64,000 nucleotides of DNA from Symbiodinium natans (GCA_905221605.1 CAJNDS010001913.1:236001-300000), one strand, 5' to 3'; shown: positions 42,086 to 53,461, numbered from the stretch's first letter. Notes: generated from the letters alone by a model not told the origin. A program made the numbers and translations.

Positions 42086-42400
42086 CGCCCCTGCTTCGAG
42101 TTCCTTCCCAAGGTTTTTGTCTTTGCCTGCGAATTTGATCTGGCTGCTGAGCACAGGCGCCCCCTTATCTTTTGCCATTCCAGCATCGGTTTAGGGTTTA
42201 GGGTTTAGGGTTCAGGGTTTAGGGTTCAGGGTTTAGGGTCTAGGGTTTAGGGTTTAAGGGCTTATGGCTTCAGCATCGAAATCATCGGCTAGGCCTAGGG
42301 CGTATAGGTCCGTTGTCCGATTGCTACAATTTGGGGGGTCCAATGGAGCTTCCGGACTTCCTGGCACATGGCACATTCTTAAGCATGCTACAAGTCAGCC

Positions 42401-42526
42401 CTACAGGGTGGGGCCCCCTTACTATACTAACTGTAGTTAAGGGACTTATAACCTAACTTAGGGTCCTTATAACCCAATTTAGGGCCCTTATAACTCTACT
42501 TATAACTAGGGGGCCCCACCCTGTAA
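42401..42526 (-). mobile_element. 126-bp TA-flanked TIR element, copy 2
   Basis: Inverted copy of 3691-3816 with about two base differences over 126 bp. Same length, same TA borders. Confidence 0.8.
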
Positions 42527-42944
42527 AACCCTTACACCCTAAACATGCAGCTTTTAAAAGTGCAGTCTCTTCATCTGCGGCACGACTTTTGCACGTGCGC
42601 TCTGTTGTCCAATGTCAAGGGTTCCCCTACTGTGCTGCCCCCCTCTATGCTACCCGTTCTCCCGCTTAACAACCTTAATTGGCTTAATTGTCTAAATGAG
42701 TCTAAACGGCCCTTTTTCTGAGAGGAACCTAGGGGGGGGGGGGGTAGTATAACCCTAAACCCCAAGCCCTGAACCCATGACAGTGGATGCTTAAGCTCAG
42801 CTGGCTCGCAAGTCACAAACATGCTGGCTGGGACGACTCACTGACCGTCTTTATGATTTCCCAGATGTTCCCCAACCCATTCTCGGACCCAGAATGGGCC
42901 CCTATTCCCTTTTTTTGGGAAGGTTTAGGGTCTAGGGTTTAGGG

Positions 42945-43056
42945 CTACCCAGGACCCAGAGTAGGCCCTTGATTCCCTTGTGTTTTGCATTTTGCTTAGG
43001 TTCTGGGGTTCAGGCCCTCACATCAAAGAGGGTACCCGTGTCATTCCTAGGCTACC
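42945..43056 (+). mobile_element. CTAGGACCCAGAG-family element
   Basis: CAGGACCCAGAGTAGGCCCTTGATTCCC at the left and ATTCCTAGGCTACC at the right. A left-end fragment lies just upstream (about 42885-42920). Confidence 0.5.
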
Positions 43057-43378
43057 TTCTCCCTTCATATTCTGTGCTGGGGCAGCAAGGTTTGAAGGCG
43101 CGGGGTAGAGAAAGGTTTAGGTCCTCCAAACTAACTTAGTTGTCGAACGAGTACACGTTACACTCTTTTTGGTATACTAAAAGTGCACAAGCCAAGACTG
43201 GAATACAGGGCACAGTTCCATGCGCCCTCATCCCTATATAGCCCTATATAACCATAGAACTAAGAACATTACTTTCTAGGGCACCTATATCAACACGTCC
43301 TAAACACATACACCCTATGACCCCAAAGCCTGCACACCCGAAACCCTTGAACCCTAAACCCTACACACCCCAAACCCA

Positions 43379-43651
43379 ATGCACCTGAGACCACATCCAG
43401 CAGTTGCGGATGAAGTAGCAAGCCTCAGAATGTTCACAAAGTCACTCTCAGGCGGAGGTCAGGATATTAATATGACCTGCCCGCTGTGCCACGCCGGCGT
43501 CACCCGCCATCCAGCGGCACATCTGGTGTCCTGGCAAAACGTACCTATCTTGCCACCGGTCGGGTTGGCTGTCGAGACGAAGACAAGCCCTCGTTGGGGA
43601 GCCATCCCTGTCAATCCTGACGTCGTCCCAAAACCAGGCTCCTTGAACTAA
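43379..43651 (+). other. Open frame with C-x2-C-H motif, uncertain
   Basis: Ninety codons containing QDINMTCPLCHAGVTRHPAA. The sequence is ordinary complexity and could be an exon ending near the CCAG at 43637. A Cys pair plus His suggests possible zinc binding. Family not recognised. Confidence 0.3.
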
Positions 43652-43830
43652 ACCCTAAACTTAAACCCTAAACCCTAAACCCTAAACCCGAAACCCTAGA
43701 GCTTCAGGCAGATGTGGAGCATCGCTACTCACCCATGGATCAGCAAAGCCACGCCGAGGCCAAGCAAACCTCATACTTGGATGAGGTGATGGCAGGGCAC
43801 CGAACCCCTGATGCCCAAAGCAGATGTACC

Positions 43831-43932
43831 CTAGGACCCGGGGTAGGCCCTTATACCCTTGTTTTAGGGTTCCCTTGAAATCCCCTTAACCCCAAAAAGG
43901 GGCACCCTCTTCTGTTGCTGGGTTGCTCCTAG
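43831..43932 (+). mobile_element. CTAGGACCCAGAG-family element with CTAGG ends
   Basis: Left CTAGGACCCGGGGTAGGCCC, right GGGTTGCTCCTAG; 102 bp. Confidence 0.55.
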
Positions 43933-44556
43933 GACGGCATCAAATCTTGAAGCCTGAGCCGTCAACCCTAGGCGAAGCACATTCTGTCTCCCGCTACGTT
44001 CAAGTTATCACTGAGCCGTCCCGACGCAGGGCTGGCTGTGCTTAACTGCGTTGGCCCCCTAAACCCGAAGCCCTGGACCCTTGGTTCTCTGAACCCTAGT
44101 CCCCTACTGTGGCCCGATCCAAAAACCATAAATCCTAAACCCTCAGAAGTGAAACCCTCTACCCTGAACCCTAAATCCTAGACCTTAAACCCCCTCAAGC
44201 GCCTCTGCAACAGGCTCCTGGTCGCTGGACGCCAGCGACCTCAGAGGTTTTCTGTGGGTAAGAGCCAGGGAAGGACATGGGGAGAGAGGGAAGAAAATGG
44301 GGAGAGAGGGGTTTAGGATGTAGGGTTTAGGGTTCAGGAGATAGGGTTTGGAGATTTAGGGTTTAGGGTTTAGGGTTTAGGGTTTAGGGTTATAGGGTTA
44401 TAGGGTTCAGGAGATGGGCTCTTTGGTGCTGAAAAAAGGGGCCCTGCTATGTAGGCAGCTGTGCGTCCGTGGGAAGAAGAGACCCATAGGCCTCTCAGCA
44501 CCTTCGACCCGAGAGGCCGAAGTCTGGTTCATGCAGCTTAGGGGCCTTGAAAATTA

Positions 44557-44735
44557 GAATATGTATATATATATATATATATTAAAAATAATAACTATTA
44601 CTGTATATATATATATATATATATATATATTAAGAATAATAATTATTTCTATTATCATTATTATTATTATTGTTATTGTTGTGTATGTGTTTGTTGTTGT
44701 TTTTTTTTTTTTGGGGGGGGGGGGGGGGGGGCGCG
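44557..44735. repeat. TA, ATT and T/G homopolymer microsatellites
   Basis: Two TA runs, an ATTATT-rich stretch, then about 13 T and about 17 G. Confidence 0.93.
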
Positions 44736-45774
44736 GTGGGTAAATGCTAGGGACCATAAGGGAGTACCATTCGTGATTATGCCGACCCCGATAGTAGCTC
44801 AATAGGAAGTATTGTATGGACCCCCCCCCCCCCCCAATTTTAGGGCTCATTCAGGGCGTGCGTTCCCAAATTTCCGGTCTCAGTGAAGACACACGGGATC
44901 TGAACCTTGCAGCACTGCAAACCTGAACCCAGCTAAGACTCAACTGCTGGGTCCCTCAACCCGAAACCCTGAACCCTTAAGCCTATAAACCGCAGACCCT
45001 ACACCCTAATCATTTCTTCTCAAAAGCGAGGAGGTGTGGCTACACCCAAAACCCTAAACCCGGAAACCTACACTAAGCCCTAAACCCTAATCATTTCTTA
45101 CCAAAGAAGAGCTGAGGCTACGAACCGGCTCTATGGGGTAAAGCCGCCCCTGAAAGCCGCCACGACCTGCCGGCACTGGTTGGCAGTGTTTAGGGTTTAG
45201 GGTTTAGGCTTTTTGGGGTGTTTTAGGGGTTGAGGGCCTTGGGTTTTTTAGGGTTTTGGGTTGGGGGTTTTAGGTTGTTCAGGGTTGGGGCTTTGGGGTT
45301 TTTAGGGTTTAGGTTGAGAGCTTTAGGGTTTTCAGGGCTTTAGGGTTTAGGGGTCAGGGCCTTAGGGGCTTTTCGGGATTGAGGGTTATAGGGTTTTTGG
45401 GGTTTAGGTTGATCGGCTGTAGGGTGTTTAGGGTAGGGTTGTAGGGTTGAGGGTTGAGGGTTGAGGGCATTTGTACTTTTTTGGATTGAGGGTTTTAGGG
45501 TGTTTTAGGGATTAGGGCTGAGGTTGTTGGGTTTTTTTAGGTTTGAGCGTTTCAGGGTTTTAGAGGCTTGGGGTTTTGGGCTTTGGGTTAGGGGAATCCT
45601 TTTGATAGCAGGTAGCATGGGGATCAAAAACGGGCATGTCCCCAGTTAGGAGACCCCCAAAAAGCCTCCACCCCATAAGCCCCTCAAACCTTAAACCACT
45701 CCTAAATCTCTATATCGCTTGACCCCCCAAACTGAAAGCCCCTCAACTCTAACCCCCTCAAACACTAAACCTTA

Positions 45775-45898
45775 TACTTGGAGGTTCATGGGTACGTATA
45801 ACCCCAATTATAAAGTTTACTTACCTACTTAGGGGACTTAGGTGGCTTACAAGTGCAGTTATGGTAAAGGTTACAAGGACCGCACGAACCTCCAAGTA
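45775..45898 (+). mobile_element. CTTGGAGGTTC-family element, best copy
   Basis: The termini TACTTGGAGGTTC and GAACCTCCAAGTA are perfect inverted repeats with TA borders. 124 bp, non-coding. Confidence 0.75.
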
Positions 45899-45975
45899 CC
45901 CTTGAAACCCCTGAAGCCCCTGAGCCCTAAACCCTAAACCCTAAACCCTAAACCCTAAACCTAAAACTCCGCCAG

Positions 45976-46049
45976 CCTCCACTTCGTGTATGGCAGCCAT
46001 TGGACCCTCTGCTTGGGCGGCTCGGCTGACCCCAAGTGTGCCCAGTCAG
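45976..46049 (+). other. Exon-like island
   Basis: Between ACTCCGCCAG and GTCTTC; open as LHFVYGSHWTLCLGGSADPK, then CAQS. Short CCCTAAA left, TTTAGGG right. Confidence 0.4.
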
Positions 46050-46442
46050 GTCTTCAGTTTTTGGGGTTTAGGGTTTAGGGTTTAGGGTTTAGGGTTTAGC
46101 GACTTTAGGTTTTACGCAGGGTTTTTGGGGGCTCATGGAGGGTGAACAGGGTGTTTAGAGGGTTTCTTGTGGTTTTTGCTTAAGGGTTTAGGCCCTGAAT
46201 GGGGTTTATGTGGGGTGTATAGAGGTTTTATATACCTATAGTCTCCATTGTAGTTCCATGTTTTTGTTTTGTTTTTTAAGGTTTAAGGTTAGGATCTTGT
46301 AAATACCGTCAAAGACAATAATAAACCCTACAAACGCCCATAAACACATCCCATAAACCCGATCAAAAACCCTGAGAAAATAAAGCCCTTGTATAAACGC
46401 TACAAACCCTTTAAACACATCCCATTACAAAACCCCCCATCG

Positions 46443-46542
46443 ATGGGTAGTTCTCTAAATTGGGTTCCTTTTTGGGTATCCCATAGTACGGCACCCTTAC
46501 CAAAAAGGCCCCAAAAGGGACCCTAATGTAGAGAACTACCAT
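46443..46542. mobile_element. ATGGGTAGTTCTCTA TIR element
   Basis: Left ATGGGTAGTTCTCTAAATTG, right AATGTAGAGAACTACCAT; 100 bp with a central GGTATCCCATAGTACGGCACC. Confidence 0.65.
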
Positions 46543-46574
46543 TTTGTAGACCCTGTAAACCTTGAAAGATAAAC

Positions 46575-46722
46575 AACCCCTAAACCCTGACCCCTAAACC
46601 CTGACCCCTAACCCCTAAACCCTAAACCCTAAACCCTAAACCCTAAACCCTAAACCCTAAACCCTAAACCCTAAACCCTAAACCCTAAACCCTAAACCCT
46701 AAACCCTAAACCCTAAACCCTA
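46575..46722 (-). repeat. CCCTAAA array
   Basis: About 20 units, 16 perfect in a row. Confidence 0.97.
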
Positions 46723-46731
46723 GCTGAGCAG

Positions 46732-46808
46732 GTCTTGGCGCACTCTGCCTGGCAGCCGGGAAGTGGTGACGGCAGCGAAGGCCCAAGGGGCCCAAGGATT
46801 CCTCAGGG
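46732..46808 (+). other. Exon-like island with GTGAGG donor
   Basis: Between GCTGAGCAG and GTGAGG; open as VLAHSAWQPGSGDGSEGPRG and onward. Convergent arrays. Confidence 0.38.
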
Positions 46809-47216
46809 GTGAGGGTTTAGGGTTTAGGGTTTAGGTTTAGGGTTTGGGGTTTGGGGTTTGGGGTTTTGGGGATTTAGAGACCTTGGCTCCATATACCTAC
46901 TGTTTTGGGCGGGTTTTTGGAGGTTTGTAGGTTGTAACCGACAATTTTGGAGGCACAGGCAGGGGTTTTCGGGCTCCAGGTTTAAGGTTCAGGGCCTGTT
47001 CAGGGTTTAGGGTTTAATTAGGGCCTAGAGGGAGTTCCTAGTTTAGGGCGTAGCTTTCGGTGATCCGGGGCTGGGTGAAGGGGGGGGAGCTGGGGGGAAA
47101 TGGGGTTTAGGGGTTTAGGGTTTAGGCTTTCGGGTGTTGCAGGCACAGAGTTCCGATCCGGGCTGCGTCCGAGGGCCGAGGAAAGAGTCATGCTCGTGGA
47201 CCAGAATTCTACCAAG

Positions 47217-47319
47217 TGCTTAAGAACCCCCCCCAAGACATGTAAAATATTCTTCCTTAGCAAGGGTAGTATAGGGATGATTGTTTGCTGGTTTTTTCGG
47301 GGGTTCTTAAGCAAATAGT
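47217..47319. mobile_element. GCTTAAGAACCCC TIR element
   Basis: Left GTGCTTAAGAACCCCCCCC, right GGGGGTTCTTAAGCAAATA. A related, end-deleted copy is at 53462-53555 and a left end near 55676-55700. Confidence 0.65.
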
Positions 47320-47395
47320 AGAGTTGGCTCTTGGAGTACGGCGCCGAGTACCAAGGCCTGGATCCCCGCGAGAAGGACGAGCGGCATGAAGATTT

Positions 47396-47463
47396 CACCC
47401 TAAACCCTAAACCCTAAACCCTAAACCCTAAACCCTAAACCCTAAACCCTAAACCCTAAACCC
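47396..47463 (-). repeat. CCCTAAA array
   Basis: About ten units. Confidence 0.95.
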
Positions 47464-47540
47464 GGCAATGGGAAGAAGGTGAGCAGGCTCGCCTTACAGC
47501 TCTTGCGCCCACTTGTGGGTGGAAAACCACGGCTTGGACA

Positions 47541-47667
47541 ACCCCTAAACCCTAAACCCTAAACCCTAAACCCTAAACCCTAAACCCTAAACCCTAAACC
47601 CTAAACCCTAAACCCTAAAACCCTAAAACCCTAAAACCCTAAAACCCTAAACCCTAAACCCTGAACC
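47541..47667 (-). repeat. CCCTAAA array
   Basis: About 17 units, four of them CCCTAAAA octamers. Confidence 0.95.
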
Positions 47668-47801
47668 GGCAAATTGATGGGGCTGATTGCCCGTGCAACC
47701 CTCACCACGAGAGCCAACTTGTCAGAGCACACAGCTCTTGCACCTTTAAGCAGGTGAAGGTAAGCCTGAGAACAGGCTAAAACAGAACTACTTGTGCAAA
47801 C

Positions 47802-47917
47802 CTAGGATGCCCAGTAGTGCCCTTATTCCCTTTTTGGGGGGGCTCTAGGTTCCCCTATAAACCCCTTTAAGCAAAAAACGGGCACCCTTTTTAATCCTAG
47901 GTTGCTGGGCAACCTAG
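47802..47917. mobile_element. CTAGGACCCAGAG-family element, intact ends
   Basis: CTAGGATGCCCAG (left) and CTGGGCAACCTAG (right) are inverted. The interior has CCCTTATTCCCTTTTT and AAACGGGCACCC. Confidence 0.6.
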
Positions 47918-48700
47918 AAACAAGGACCCGGAATTCAACTGATTCAACGGTCATCTCACGCGCACAGAGTGCCGAGTCCCCACAGGCTAGATCCCCTTGG
48001 TGCGATGGGGCAATGCTCAAGACTTCAGGCAGTGCCCCTGATCGAAGTCCGACCGACCGAGAGAGAGAGAGGGAGAGGGAGAGAGAGAGAGGGGGTTGAC
48101 GATATATATGTGTGTGTAATATATATATATATACGAACATATTTTTCGGGCCCCTTTTTTCCTTTGTTTCCACAGGAGCGTGCTGCCGGAGTGAGTGGGC
48201 AAACAGCCCTGCAATTGCAATGGGACGTTTTTTTGGTTCCAGGTTTCTGGGGGTTGAGAAGGGTTTGTAAGGGCACTTGACAGGGTTCCTAAAGGCTCAT
48301 CAGAGTTTATCATAGTCTAAGGATAGTTTCATGGGCCCTTAATATGGTCCCTTGCCCTCTTTAAGGGGTTCTGATGCATGCGCCCGTAGGGGGGAACATA
48401 AGGGATATATAAGGGGGTTCCTCTTTAAGGGCCGATATTAAAGGGCCATGCAACTGCCCCAAGATATAGGGGGAAGGGGGTTTAGGGCTTTAGGGCTTTA
48501 GGAGGTTTTGAACATCGAGGATCCGCTCTGCTCAAACCCTAAACCCTAAAGGCGCTCCCAGCTCCCCCCTACAGCATAAAGAGAGCAGAAAGAGCAGAAA
48601 ACGAGAGCTCCCCAACCGAAGAACCTTGAACTCGTTTAGGGTTTAGGGCTGGGGTTTAGGATGATTTTTGTTTTTTTTGGGGGGGGGTGTGCAGCTTAAA

Positions 48701-48797
48701 TAGGGTCTATTTGGAAGCTGAGGCTCGTATTTTAAAGAGGAAATAAGGCCCCAAAACGTATACTTATTTACAAGAGCCAACTTCCAAATAGACCCTG
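48701..48797. mobile_element. TAGGGTCTATTTGGAAG TIR element
   Basis: Inverted 17-bp ends at 48701-48717 and 48781-48797. A lone right end sits at 52767-52785. Confidence 0.7.
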
Positions 48798-48826
48798 TTA
48801 TCGTTTCTGGGGGGTCTGGGGCAAGG

Positions 48827-50250
48827 AATTAAATAATTTAAAAAATGTACATAATTTACAGAATTTAAATAATTTAAATAATTTAAATCCGAAAAGGGGA
48901 GGGGGGGAGCAGGACCAGCTTCCCCCCTCCTTCCCACAATTAAACAATTTAATTAATTTAAATCCGAAACACCCCTTTCGGAATTAAATTATTTAAATTA
49001 TTTAATTCTGGGCGGGGGGGCCTGGTCGGGCCTGCCCCCCCCCCTGTCGGATTTAAATTATTTAAATTATTTAAATTATTTAAACTATTTAAATTATTTA
49101 AATTATTTAAATTATTTAAGTTATTCAAATTATTTAAATTATTTAAATTATTTAATTCCGGGGGGGAATTAAATAATTTAAATAATTTAAATCCGAACCA
49201 CCCCTTTCAGATCTACATTATTTAAATTAGAATTACATAATTTAGATAATTTAAATAGTTTAAATAATTTAAATAATTTAAATAATTTAAATAATTTAAA
49301 TAATTTAAATAATTTAAATAATTTAAATAATTTAAATAATTTAAATCCGAAAAGGGAGGGGGGGGGAGCAGCAGGACCAGGTCCCCCCCCCCCCCTTCCC
49401 AGAATTAAATAATTTAAATAATTTAAATCCGAAACACCCCTTTCGGAATTAAATTATTTAAAATATTTAATTCTGGGGGGGGGGGGGGGGGGGGGGCTGG
49501 TCGGGCCTGCCCGCCCCCCCCTTTTTGGAGTTAAATTATTTAAAAATTTATTTAAAATTGTTAAAATTATTTAAGTCCGGGGGGATTAAATAATTAAATA
49601 ATTAGATGCGAACCCCCCCTTTTCGATTTTAAATTATTTAAATCCCCCCTGGAAATAATATAATTTAAATAATTATAATTTAAATAATAATTTTAAATAA
49701 TTTAAATCCGAAAAGGGGGGGGGAGCAGCAGGACCAGGTTCCCCCCCCCCTTCCAGAAGTTATTTAAATCCGAAACACCCTTTCGGAAATAAATTATTTA
49801 AAGTATTTAATTTCTGGGGGGGGGGGGGGGGGGGGGCTGGTCGGGCCTGGCCCCCCCCATTTTTGGATTTAAATTATGTAAATTATTTAAATTATTTAAT
49901 TCCGGGGGGGAATTAAATAATTTAGATATTTTTAATCCGAACCCCCTCCTTTCAGATTTAAATTATTTATATTATTTAATTCCCCCCTGGAATTAAATAA
50001 TTTAAACAATTTAAATAATTTCAGTAATTTAAATAATTTAAATCGTTTAAATAATTTAAATCCGAAAAGGGGGGGGGGGAGCAGCAGGACCCCCCCCCCC
50101 CTTTTCGGATTTAAATCATTTAAATTATTTAGATTATTTAAACTATTTAAATTATTTGAATTATTTATTTCCGGGGGGGGAATTAAATACGTTAAATAAT
50201 TTAAATCCGAACCCCCCTTTCGGATTTAAATTACTTAAATTATGTAATTG
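48827..50250. repeat. AT-rich palindromic repeat block, 1.4 kb
   Basis: Runs of the 9-bp unit TTAAATAAT in both orientations, which are self-complementary around ATTTAAAT, alternate with G/C cassettes: CCGAAAAGGGGAGGGGGGG, CCGAAACACCCCTTTCGG (a hairpin) and GGCTGGTCGGGCCTGCCCC. The cassette order repeats with a period of about 360-460 bp (anchor near 48892, 49348, 49710, 50066). No gene. The block differs sharply in base composition from both neighbours. Confidence 0.9.
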
Positions 50251-50276
50251 TGGGTGGGTGCCCCCTGCCCTTTTTT

Positions 50277-50690
50277 GCGCCATCATCATTTTCATCTTTT
50301 TCGTCATCTCCTTCATCTCCTTCTTTTCCTTCATCTTCATCATCTTCATCATCTCCATCATCTCCATCATCTCCATCATCTTCATCATCTCCTTCATCTC
50401 GTTCATCTCGCTGAGCTCGTTCAACTCCATCATCTTCATCTTTATCATCTCCTTCATCTGCCTCATCTCCCCCATCTTCATCATCTCATTCATCTCCCTC
50501 AGCTCGTTCATCTTCATCACCTTCATCTTCTTCATCATCTTCATCATCTTCGTCATGTTTCATCATCTTCTTCATCTTCGTCATCTTTCATCATCTTCTT
50601 CATCTTCCTCATCTTTCATCATCTTTCATCATATTTCATCATCTTCATCATCTTTCATCGTCTTCATCGTAGTCTTCATCTGAAGTGTTT
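50277..50690 (+). repeat. CAT / CTT-rich microsatellite
   Basis: TCATCTTCA-type trinucleotide repeats. The His/Phe/Ile-rich frames through it are artefacts, although one is in frame with gene 3. Confidence 0.92.
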
Positions 50691-50864
50691 TCATCATATT
50701 CGTCATGTTCATACGTGTGTTTATCTGGTTAGTATTTCTGGTAGTTATGTTTTGCTTGTGTCTTCTAACCTGCATAAAGACGAGGACGATGCAGGCATTT
50801 CATTGACGACGTCTTTGCCCATGGCGTACGGCCAGCCTGTTTTGCTTAGTGATTATTGCGTGTG

Positions 50865-50867
<3 letters not shown>

Positions 50868-50905
<38 letters not shown>
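50868..50905 (+). repeat. (GA)n microsatellite
   Basis: About 18 GA units upstream of gene 3. Confidence 0.95.
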
Positions 50906-50907
<2 letters not shown>

Positions 50908-51084
50908 CGGACATCAGCAGCTAGTACGTGCAATGCTTATGAGGTGCTAGGTAGCAAGCCACCTTGTCGCAGTGCATGTGTCACACAGCAAGAGGCATTT
51001 GCGTCTTTGCGTGCTGTTTCGGTTATGAGCCTTTCGGAATATTCTTGCATCCTGCCTCCCTTTCCCTATCCTATCTACGTGATC

Positions 51085-51723
51085 ATGCCCCGTGTAATGG
51101 CAACAAGCATGATGGCTCAGAGGCGCTCCTTGCGTGTGCTCCGCGCGGAGTACGCTAAACGCAAGGGCGACCTCCGTGATCTCGTGAAGACCAAGAAAGG
51201 CTTGTTGTCCGATGTGAGGGCCAAGATCACCAAATTGGAAAAGGAAGTGAAAGCTGCGGGGGAAGAAGTCTCTGAGGAGTTTGACTCCGGCTCAAGCATG
51301 TTCTCAAGCTCGAGTTCGGAGTCAAGTGCCGAAGAGACTCCCTCTCCTGCGTGCAAGGACCGCCCGGAGCCTGTGACCAAGGGGAAGCCACGTTCGTCGA
51401 AGCCGTTCGTGGTGCGGAAGCCGCTTTCGTCGAAGCCGATTGCGGCGGGCAAGAAGGTCAAACCGGGGGACCAGGAGGATGAGGACAAGGAGAAGAAGGC
51501 CAAGGTGCGGCAGGTTCAGCCGTTGGTTGCGCCAGGGGCTGCGGCTCCGAACCACCGTGGCTCGCCCAACGCCGAAGGCATTTTATATCCCGGGTTCGTC
51601 GTAGACGACCCGCGGCATTGTGAGGCGTGTGAGCAACTCCGGCGGGGTTTCCCTAACGCCACGAGGGCCCACCGTCCAAAGGACGGGCCCTGCGCTTGGG
51701 CCCCGCTTGCGAGGAAGGGATAG
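51085..51723 (+). CDS. Uncharacterised protein: coiled coil, Ser-rich linker, C-terminal Cys/His cluster
   Basis: 212 residues from the chosen ATG. Residues about 12-65 are Lys/Arg/Leu/Glu-rich and should form a coiled coil (AKITKLEKEVKAAGEEVSEE). A Ser/Glu stretch (about 66-90) and a basic Lys/Pro/Ser stretch follow. The C-terminus holds C179-x2-C182-x13-H196-x6-C203 (HCEACEQLRRGF and HRPKDGPC), a possible zinc knuckle. Family not recognised; the C-x2-C..H..C order recalls gag-type or other small nucleic-acid-binding knuckles, but the spacing is longer. In-frame ATGs lie upstream at 51025 and in microsatellite-derived sequence; 51085 was chosen because the conserved-looking part begins there, and the start is uncertain. 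No introns needed. The frame stops at TAG 51721-51723. Confidence 0.6.
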   Translation: MPRVMATSMMAQRRSLRVLRAEYAKRKGDLRDLVKTKKGLLSDVRAKITKLEKEVKAAGEEVSEEFDSGSSMFSSSSSESSAEETPSPACKDRPEPVTKGKPRSSKPFVVRKPLSSKPIAAGKKVKPGDQEDEDKEKKAKVRQVQPLVAPGAAAPNHRGSPNAEGILYPGFVVDDPRHCEACEQLRRGFPNATRAHRPKDGPCAWAPLARKG

Positions 51724-52008
51724 GCGTGGAGTGCTACCGCAGAAACAAAATGCGGGTGGAAGCAGGAGAGTGGGCACCTCAGGGACGGCAGTGTTTCGTC
51801 TGATAAATATTCATCAGAGTGCCAGGGCAGACAACGGCGAAGAGGAAGATGCACGGAGGCGCAGGAGGACTGACTAAGAGGTTGGTTGGAGAAAAGGTTG
51901 TTGGTAGCGGATGCGGAGATGTAGAGGCCTGTTTATAACAAATAGCCTAAGCAGGAGTTCTGGGCAATGGTGAAAGTTATTTTCCAGCCGCAGAAAAAGG
52001 ATAGAGTC
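51724..52008. other. 3' region of gene 3
   Basis: Ordinary sequence with no other gene seen. Confidence 0.35.
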
Positions 52009-52420
52009 GGACCGGTTCCATAGAACATGCAGAAACACTTTGAGTGGTCAGAGCCCCCATCTTCAGCATCGTGTCGATATAGTCGGGGTCTGTGCGATCT
52101 TCATTGTTTTTTTGCTTAAAAAAGGATGGAAGGTGAATGCTTGTGATGGACCGGATCAAAACACGTTGAGTGTTCAGGGTTTTCTTTGTCAGCATCGTGT
52201 CGACAGTGTCGGGGTCTGTGCGACCCTCCTTGTGTTTGTGCGGAGAACAAGGGTGCGAGGGGCATGCTTGGCATGGACCGTGCCAAAAACACGTTGAGTG
52301 TTCAGGGTTTTCTTTGTCAGCATCGTGTCGACAGTGTCGGGGTCTGTGCGACCCTCCTTGTGTTTGTTCCGAGAACAAGACTGGAAAGGGAATGCTGTGC
52401 TTAGAACCTGCGACAACACG
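52009..52420 (+). repeat. Tandem repeat of about 127-140 bp, three copies and a fragment
   Basis: Units start near 52009, 52148, 52275 and 52402 with GGACCG...AACACGTTGAGTG, then CAGCATCGTGTCGACAGTGT and CGGGGTCTGTGCGACC. Units 2 and 3 are nearly identical. Open in several frames but with no protein-like signature. Confidence 0.88.
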
Positions 52421-53000
52421 ATGCAGGTCACATTTACATGTTCCTGCAATCTTTTCTTTACTCGGAGGGTCACCATATATACTGCGACTGACGTGACATC
52501 AGCAACAAACCTCCTGCGTCCTGCGGGATCCATGCCTACACACGAGAGTTTAATGGGGCAAGTTCTAAACACAGCCTAGAGAATATGTTGCCCTAGGACC
52601 AATGACAGAAGACACATTTCCATACTGCTTGTCCATCCACTATTGTCATATCCCTCATTTCCACTGCCTCCGTAAGCGCTTTGTTGCTTCATCGAACCCC
52701 AAAACCCATGAAAGCAGAATACTCTCGTGGAGACGCATTGGTTAGTCTAAAAACCCGAGTCTCAGCTTCCAAATAGACCCTAGTTAAGCCACCCACGGGG
52801 GGGGGGTAGGTGCCCTCGGAAACTTCTATACCCTAAACCCGAAGAAAAAACCCCTGAAGAGGACGCAAGAATACCAGAATGAGCCCTGAATGCGGCTTGA
52901 AACTATAAACCCTAAACCCTAAAACCTGAACCCTGAACCCTAAACCCTAAACCCCAAACCCTAAACCCTAAACCCTAACCCCAACCGTGCGACCTTGAAG

Positions 53001-53074
53001 AGGTTTTGGAGGAAGAGAGCCCCAACCAGGGCTGGGGGGCACCTCGGAGACCGCCACAAGGGTTGGAATCCTAG
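53001..53074 (+). other. Exon-like island with GTATGG donor
   Basis: Between GACCTTGAAG and GTATGG; open as RFWRKRAPTRAGGHLGDRHK and onward. CCCTAAA left, TTTAGGG right. Confidence 0.38.
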
Positions 53075-53079
53075 GTATG

Positions 53080-53335
53080 GGTTTAGGGTTTAGGGTTTAG
53101 GGTTTAGGGTTTAGGGTTTAGGGTTTAGGGTTTAGGGTTTAGGGTTTAGGGTTTAGGTTCAGGGTTCAGGGTTTAGGGGTTTAGGGGTTTAGGGGTTTAG
53201 GGGTTTAGGGGTTTATGGGTTTAGGGTTTAGGGTTTAGGGTTAGGGTTTAGGGTTTAGGGTTTAGGGTTTAGGGTTTAGGGTTAGGGTTTAGGGTTTAGG
53301 GTTTAGGGTTAGGGTTTAGGGTTTAGGGTTTAGGC
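53080..53335 (+). repeat. TTTAGGG array, longest + strand run
   Basis: About 36 units including five TTTAGGGG octamers and several TTAGGG hexamers. Confidence 0.97.
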
Positions 53336-53461
53336 TGCAGCAGTTTAGTGCTTAGAGTTTTAGGGTATCCTAAACTGTAAGGAATCAAGCTGTCGCAACC
53401 TCCCCGGCATTCTAGAACCCGGGCAGTTGCCGGGCCCTAAACCCTGAACCCTAAACCCTAA

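Noticed and set aside
50156-51084. Extension of gene 3 upstream through the CAT and GA repeats
   Set aside because: The added part is microsatellite translation (His/Leu, Arg/Glu runs) and is not needed for a start.
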